A stretch of DNA of 8,232 nucleotides from DASUMF01 sp040510575 (lineage in GTDB: Bacteria; Actinomycetota; Acidimicrobiia; IMCC26256; DASPTH01). The notes under the pieces were generated by a model. That model saw only the letters and a list, made by a program, of their open reading frames with translations, had not been told where the DNA came from and searched no databases. Numbering within the stretch: the stretch's first letter is position 1; each line of letters starts with the position of its first letter. The stretch is from contig JBEVIU010000065.1 in NCBI GenBank assembly GCA_040510575.1, positions 1-8,232 of the forward strand. The letters are read 5' to 3'. This document shows, piece by piece, positions 5,037 to 8,232 of the stretch. A program made the translations under genes and the position numbers.

Positions 5037-5073
5037 TGGCACTCATCTACCCCGAACCCGTCACGTTCATGCA
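5025..5073. promoter_or_regulatory. Inverted repeat TGCATGAAC/GTTCATGCA between divergent genes
   Basis: Perfect 9-bp arms at 5025-5033 and 5065-5073, 31 bp apart. The left arm overlaps the tandem repeat; the right arm overlaps where a -35 box of the dehydrogenase gene would be. It is a candidate shared operator. Confidence 0.45.
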
Positions 5074-5089
5074 CGATTCGCGCGCGCGT

Positions 5090-5095
5090 TAGGTT
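5090..5095 (+). promoter_or_regulatory. Possible -10 box of the dehydrogenase transcript
   Basis: TAGGTT (TAnnnT) lies 6 bp before an ATG at 5102. That ATG opens a 14-codon ORF (MSAAMSMMDQACPD, 5102-5146) in another frame, running across the GTG start of the dehydrogenase. Transcription would begin at or next to 5102 and leave about 32 nt before the GTG. A 10-nt alternating CG run (5079-5088) precedes the box. Confidence 0.35.
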
Positions 5096-5133
5096 CCTGC
5101 GATGAGCGCAGCGATGTCGATGATGGACCAGGC

Positions 5134-6060
5134 GTGCCCGGACTGAGCGTCGGCGTGCTCGGCGCGGGAGGCGTCGGCATCGCGACGGCAGGCGCGATCA
5201 TCCAACAGGGGTTGGCCGGCCGCGTCACCCTGTACGACCGCACCGAGGCGCGCGCGAAGGGTGAGGCACTCGACTACCTGCACGCGCTGCCGCTGCTGCC
5301 GCGCACGGAGATCCGCGGGCGCGGGCTCGACGCGATCGAGGAAGAAGACGTGCTCGTCTTCACCATCGGTCACCACACGCAGCCGGGCGAGACCCGCCTC
5401 GACATGTTGGAGGCGAACCTCGAGATCACCTCGGCGGTCGCGGAACGGGTCGAGCACAGCGGGCTTCCTCGCATCATGATCATGGTCACGAACCCACTCG
5501 ACGTGCTCACCGAGTACCTCACCCGTCGGTGGGCGGGTCGTCCCGTCGCCATCATGGGCTCCGGCACCTGCCTCGACACGTTGCGGTTCACCGAGCTGCT
5601 CGCGCGGGAGTGCGGTGTCCACCCGCGCAGCGTGCACGCGTGGGTGATCGGCGAGCACGGCGACTCCGCGGTGTTCCTGCACAGCAGCGCGACGATCGGC
5701 GCCATCCCGTTCCCGACGTACGCGGCGCAGCGGGGGATCGAGGCGACGCCGGCGTGGACCGCGAACGTCGAGCGCGACGTCCGGAGTGCTGCGTACCAGA
5801 TCCGCGAGCTCAAGGGCTCGGCGGTGCACGGCATCGGCTTGGCAGTGAGCGGGCTCGTGCGCTGCATCGGCCGCGAGTCGGGCACGATCATCCCGGTGTC
5901 GGTCCGCGTCGCCGATCGGCTGTGCGCGAGCATTCCGTGCGCACTCGGCCCCGATGGTCCGTCCGAGCCGCTGTGGCCGGTGATGAACGATCTCGAGCGC
6001 ACCGAGTGGGAGCACAGCCTCGACGTGCTCCGCGAAGCCGGAACCGCGCTCCCGTTCTGA
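5134..6060 (+). CDS. Lactate/malate dehydrogenase family protein, substrate uncertain
   Basis: The 308-residue product is an NAD-dependent 2-hydroxyacid dehydrogenase of the LDH/MDH superfamily. Seen: Rossmann motif GAGGVG (10-15), Asp35 after strand two (YDR, prefers NAD), TNPLD (119-123) with Asn120, Asp148 and Arg151 in LDTLRF, catalytic His175 in GEHGDS and Arg88 in PGETRLD, which corresponds to Arg109 of LDH. The selectivity position 102 (Gln in lactate, Arg in malate dehydrogenases) is Thr82 in GHHTQPGETR, and position 246 is Ala230 (KGSAVHG) where LDH has Thr. The catalytic set is therefore complete but the substrate cannot be assigned. GTG 5134 is the only start in frame near the MPGLSVGVLG N-terminus; its Shine-Dalgarno is weak. 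Length is normal for the family. It ends 85 bp before tig and is probably a separate unit. Confidence 0.88.
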   Translation: MPGLSVGVLGAGGVGIATAGAIIQQGLAGRVTLYDRTEARAKGEALDYLHALPLLPRTEIRGRGLDAIEEEDVLVFTIGHHTQPGETRLDMLEANLEITSAVAERVEHSGLPRIMIMVTNPLDVLTEYLTRRWAGRPVAIMGSGTCLDTLRFTELLARECGVHPRSVHAWVIGEHGDSAVFLHSSATIGAIPFPTYAAQRGIEATPAWTANVERDVRSAAYQIRELKGSAVHGIGLAVSGLVRCIGRESGTIIPVSVRVADRLCASIPCALGPDGPSEPLWPVMNDLERTEWEHSLDVLREAGTALPF

Positions 6061-6129
6061 ACTGCGGCGTTCTGAACGCCTGCCCGGCGAGCGGACCCGC
6101 AACGTGTCGGGATCGTCGAAGCCCACGGG

Positions 6130-6135
6130 TACACT
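6130..6135 (+). promoter_or_regulatory. -10 box of the tig-clpP operon
   Basis: TACACT lies 10 bp before the tig ATG, implying a leader of only a few bases. The gap CCCAACCCC has no Shine-Dalgarno, which agrees with a near-leaderless mRNA. The -35 region is not recognisable. Confidence 0.5.
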
Positions 6136-6145
6136 GCCCAACCCC

Positions 6146-7555
6146 ATGGCCGTCACGACGTCCGTCGAGCCTCTCGAAGGCAACAAGGTCCGCCTCCACG
6201 TCGCCGTTCCGGCTGCCGATTTCGAACGCGCGATCGATGCTGCGTTCCGGAAGCTGGCCAAAGAGGTGAAGCTGCCCGGGTTCCGCCCGGGCAAGGCGCC
6301 CCGCCAGCTGCTCGAGGCCCGGCTCGGCACCGAGGCCGCCCGCGATCAGGCCCTGCGCGACTCGCTGCCCGACTACTACGCCGAGGCGGTCGTCTCCGAG
6401 TCGATCGACGTGATCGCGGCGCCGGAGATCGACATCACCGCGGGCGAAGACGACGGCGACGTCGAGTTCGATGCGGTCGTCGAGGTGCGTCCCGAAGTCA
6501 CGCTCGAGGGCTACGACGCCCTCACGGTCGAGGTCCCGAGCCCAACCGTTCCCGACGACGCGGTCGACGCGCAGATCGACATGCTGCGCGATCGCTTCGC
6601 CGAGCTCACCGACTCGGAGACCCCGCTCGTCGACGGCGACTACGCCGAGATCGACGTGAAGGGCTCCATCGGCGACGAAGCGATCGAAGGCCTCACCGCC
6701 ACCGACTACGTCTACGAAGTCGGTTCGGCCCTCGTCGTGTCGGAGCTCGACACCGAGCTGCACGGGAAGCGTCCCGGCGACATCTTGAAGTTCGACGCCG
6801 TACTCCCGGAGCGCTTCGGCGAGCGCGCGGGCGACGAGGTGTCGTTCCAGGTGCTGGTGAAGGACGCCAAGCGCAAGGTGCTCCCCGAGGTCACCGACGA
6901 GTGGGCCACCGAGGTCAGTGAGTTCGACACCGCCGACGCGTTGCGCGGCGACATCTCGGCACGGCTGGAGGTCTACGCGAAGGTGCAGGCCCAGCTCGCG
7001 GTGCGCGAGAAGGTGCTCGACGCGGCGGCCGACCTCGTCACCGTCGACATCCCCGACACGCTCGTCTCCCAGGAGATGGAGCGCCGCCTGCACGACATGG
7101 CGCATCGCCTCGAGGAGCAGTTCGGCCAGGGCATCACGGTGCCGCAGTACCTCGCGCTCACCGGTCAGGACCAGGAAGAATTCGTCGCGACGCTGCGCGA
7201 GACCGCGACGCGCTCCGTGCGCTCCGACCTCGCGCTCCGGGCCGTCATCGTCCAGGAAGCGGTCGAGATCGGCGACGACGAGATCGACGGCGAGATCCAA
7301 CAGCTGGCCACGCGCACGGGCGAGAAGCCCGAGCGGATCCGCAAGGATCTCGAACGGCAGGGTCTCATCGGGGCGGTAGCCTCGGATCTGGCGCGCGGCA
7401 AGGCGCTGAACTTCCTGATCGAGCACGCAACGGTGGTCGACGAGGACGGCAATCCCGTCGATCTGACCCCACCAGAACCAACAGCGGAAGCGCTGTCCGC
7501 ACCGGAAGCACCAGCAGACGACGAACAAGAAGAACAAGAGGAGTCCGCGTCGTGA
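6146..7555 (+). CDS. tig: Trigger factor, ribosome-associated chaperone/prolyl isomerase
   Basis: The 469-residue product is trigger factor, which binds at the ribosomal tunnel exit and shelters nascent chains. The ribosome-binding signature GFRPGKAP is at residues 45-52 in the N-terminal domain (1-about 145). An FKBP-type domain follows (about 160-245: LVDGDYAEIDVKG, EVGSALVVSELDTELHGK, FQVLVKDAKRK), then the helical chaperone domain (about 250-435) and an acidic, Pro/Glu-rich tail (PEAPADDEQEEQEESAS). In the FKBP part the usual IPGFE is VSELD, so isomerase activity may be weak, as I believe is common in actinobacteria. ATG 6146 is chosen because MAVTTSVEPLEGNKVRL is the family N-terminus; the frame opens upstream without support. 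Its TGA overlaps the clpP start (GTGA), so the two are translationally coupled. Confidence 0.97.
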   Translation: MAVTTSVEPLEGNKVRLHVAVPAADFERAIDAAFRKLAKEVKLPGFRPGKAPRQLLEARLGTEAARDQALRDSLPDYYAEAVVSESIDVIAAPEIDITAGEDDGDVEFDAVVEVRPEVTLEGYDALTVEVPSPTVPDDAVDAQIDMLRDRFAELTDSETPLVDGDYAEIDVKGSIGDEAIEGLTATDYVYEVGSALVVSELDTELHGKRPGDILKFDAVLPERFGERAGDEVSFQVLVKDAKRKVLPEVTDEWATEVSEFDTADALRGDISARLEVYAKVQAQLAVREKVLDAAADLVTVDIPDTLVSQEMERRLHDMAHRLEEQFGQGITVPQYLALTGQDQEEFVATLRETATRSVRSDLALRAVIVQEAVEIGDDEIDGEIQQLATRTGEKPERIRKDLERQGLIGAVASDLARGKALNFLIEHATVVDEDGNPVDLTPPEPTAEALSAPEAPADDEQEEQEESAS

Positions 7556-8190
7556 GCGAGCCGATCCAGAACGCCTTCTACATCCCCTACGTCACCGAGC
7601 AGACGGCGCGTGGTCCCGAGACCCGCACGGTCTTCGACCGCCTGCTGAAGGACCGCATCATCTTCCTCGGCACCCCGATCGACGACGTCGTCGCCAACAT
7701 CGTGATCGCGCAGCTGCTGCACCTCGAGAGCGAAGATCCCGACAAGGACATCTCGATCTACATCAACTCGCCGGGCGGCGAGATCACGGGTCTGTTCGCG
7801 ATCTACGACACCATGCACTTCGTGAAGTGTGAGGTGAGCACCATCTGCCTCGGCCAGGCCGCGTCGGCCGCCGCGGTGATCCTCGCGTCGGGCACGCCCG
7901 GGAAGCGCTTCGTGCTCCCGCACTCTCGGGTGCTCATCCACCAGCCGCACGGTGGTGCGTCCGGTCAGGCCGTCGACATCGAGATCCAGGCCAAGGAGAT
8001 CGTGCGCATGCGTGAGGCGCTCGACTCGATCCTCGCGCACCACACCGGCCAAGAGGTCGAGAAGGTCGCCAAGGACACCGACCGCGACTTCATCATGAGC
8101 GCGATCGAAGCCAAGGAATACGGCATCGTCGACGAGGTCATCACCAACCGCGATCTCGCATCGGTCGGCGTGCCGGCCGGGGTGAGCTGA
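7552..8190 (+). CDS. clpP: ATP-dependent Clp protease proteolytic subunit
   Basis: The 212-residue product is the serine peptidase that forms the barrel of ClpXP/ClpCP and degrades unfolded proteins delivered by an ATPase partner. The catalytic triad is Ser105 (GQAAS), His130 (LIHQP) and Asp179 (TDRDF), spaced as in the characterised enzymes. Further family segments are YINSPGG (70-76) and GIVDEVI (191-197). GTG 7552 has GAGGAG about 8-9 bp upstream and overlaps the tig stop by 4 bp. The N-terminus (MSEPIQNAFYIPYVTEQTARG) is likely a short propeptide-like extension. Actinobacteria usually have two ClpP proteins acting together; a second copy is not in the window. The next start, 37 bp on, is likely clpX. 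Confidence 0.97.
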   Translation: MSEPIQNAFYIPYVTEQTARGPETRTVFDRLLKDRIIFLGTPIDDVVANIVIAQLLHLESEDPDKDISIYINSPGGEITGLFAIYDTMHFVKCEVSTICLGQAASAAAVILASGTPGKRFVLPHSRVLIHQPHGGASGQAVDIEIQAKEIVRMREALDSILAHHTGQEVEKVAKDTDRDFIMSAIEAKEYGIVDEVITNRDLASVGVPAGVS

Positions 8191-8195
8191 GCCGG

Positions 8196-8209
8196 GGCGC
8201 TCGAGCGCC
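8196..8209 (+). other. Palindrome GGCGC-TCGA-GCGCC after clpP
   Basis: A 5-bp stem with tetraloop TCGA, 6 bp after the clpP stop. Without a T-run it is more likely a partial attenuator or RNA-processing site than a full terminator before the next gene. Confidence 0.35.
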
Positions 8210-8227
8210 GGAACCCGAGGGGGACTC

Positions 8228-8232
8228 GTGGC
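8228..8232 (+). CDS. clpX: Probable start of clpX, cut off by the window end
   Basis: GTG at 8228 follows GAGGGGG (8217-8223) at a usual Shine-Dalgarno distance, and only two further bases (GC) are present. The identity rests on gene order, since clpX follows clpP in most actinobacteria, and not on protein sequence. Confidence 0.4.

Noticed and set aside
4756..5046. Extension of the oxidoreductase by 97 residues
   Set aside because: The extra residues are Arg/His-rich noise antisense or out of frame to the DUF6131 gene, while the ATG at 4755 has a strong Shine-Dalgarno and the true family N-terminus.
5079..5088. Alternating CG run as a Z-DNA or special element
   Set aside because: Ten bases of CG are expected by chance in DNA of this composition.
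5089..6330. A 413-codon minus-strand open frame opposite the dehydrogenase
   Set aside because: Same reason: antisense to a protein with complete catalytic motifs.
5888..7537. A 549-codon minus-strand open frame opposite tig
   Set aside because: Repetitive Arg/Leu/Asp-rich antisense shadow of a certain gene; no family features.
1..8232. CRISPR array, transposase, integrase or toxin-antitoxin pair
   Set aside because: Looked for regularly spaced repeats, DDE or tyrosine recombinase motifs and small paired ORFs; none can be supported.

Overview
This window looks like chromosomal DNA of a high-GC actinomycete (Actinomycetota). The order tig-clpP, with what looks like the next start (clpX) at the right edge, is a bacterial housekeeping block. 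GTG and TTG starts, an F420-type luciferase-like oxidoreductase, DUF6131 and DUF4328 membrane proteins, and TAnnnT -10 boxes placed right against start codons all fit Actinobacteria. An uncultured Acidimicrobiia-like lineage is a reasonable guess, but the sequence alone does not prove it. None of the four complete tRNA genes encodes its 3' CCA; the fifth is cut off.

The left third (1-2420) is a tRNA-rich, recombination-prone stretch. It holds a cut-off tRNA (probably His), a decayed PD-(D/E)XK endonuclease-like gene lying 15 bp from tRNA-Arg(UCU), an SMP-30/gluconolactonase-type gene, a tRNA with a CAU anticodon, a visibly lower-GC block with a small two-helix membrane protein of unknown function, and a tandem tRNA-Pro(UGG)/tRNA-Gly(UCC) pair. 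A short luciferase-like N-terminus with nothing recognisable after it lies between tRNA-Gly and the membrane-protein gene, which suggests a rearrangement there.

The middle (2468-5050) holds membrane proteins and an oxidoreductase: a DUF4328 protein (minus) divergent from a four-helix protein with a CPTTGHH motif (plus), then a minus-strand F420-type oxidoreductase and a minus-strand DUF6131 mini-membrane protein. A 12-bp perfect inverted repeat covers the ribosome binding site of the oxidoreductase. A tandem 16-bp repeat and a 9-bp inverted repeat lie between the DUF6131 gene and the next plus-strand gene.

The right third (5134-8232) carries a lactate/malate dehydrogenase-family enzyme whose substrate-selecting residue is Thr, neither the Gln of lactate nor the Arg of malate dehydrogenases. 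It is followed by tig and clpP, coupled by a GTGA stop/start overlap, and the probable start of clpX. Trigger factor receives nascent chains at the ribosome and ClpXP degrades proteins, so this is a protein quality-control operon.

I found no CRISPR array, intact transposase, phage gene or obvious new multi-gene system. The most unusual items are the endonuclease remnant beside tRNA-Arg, the SD-masking palindrome, the dehydrogenase specificity change and the repeat cluster at 5005-5073.
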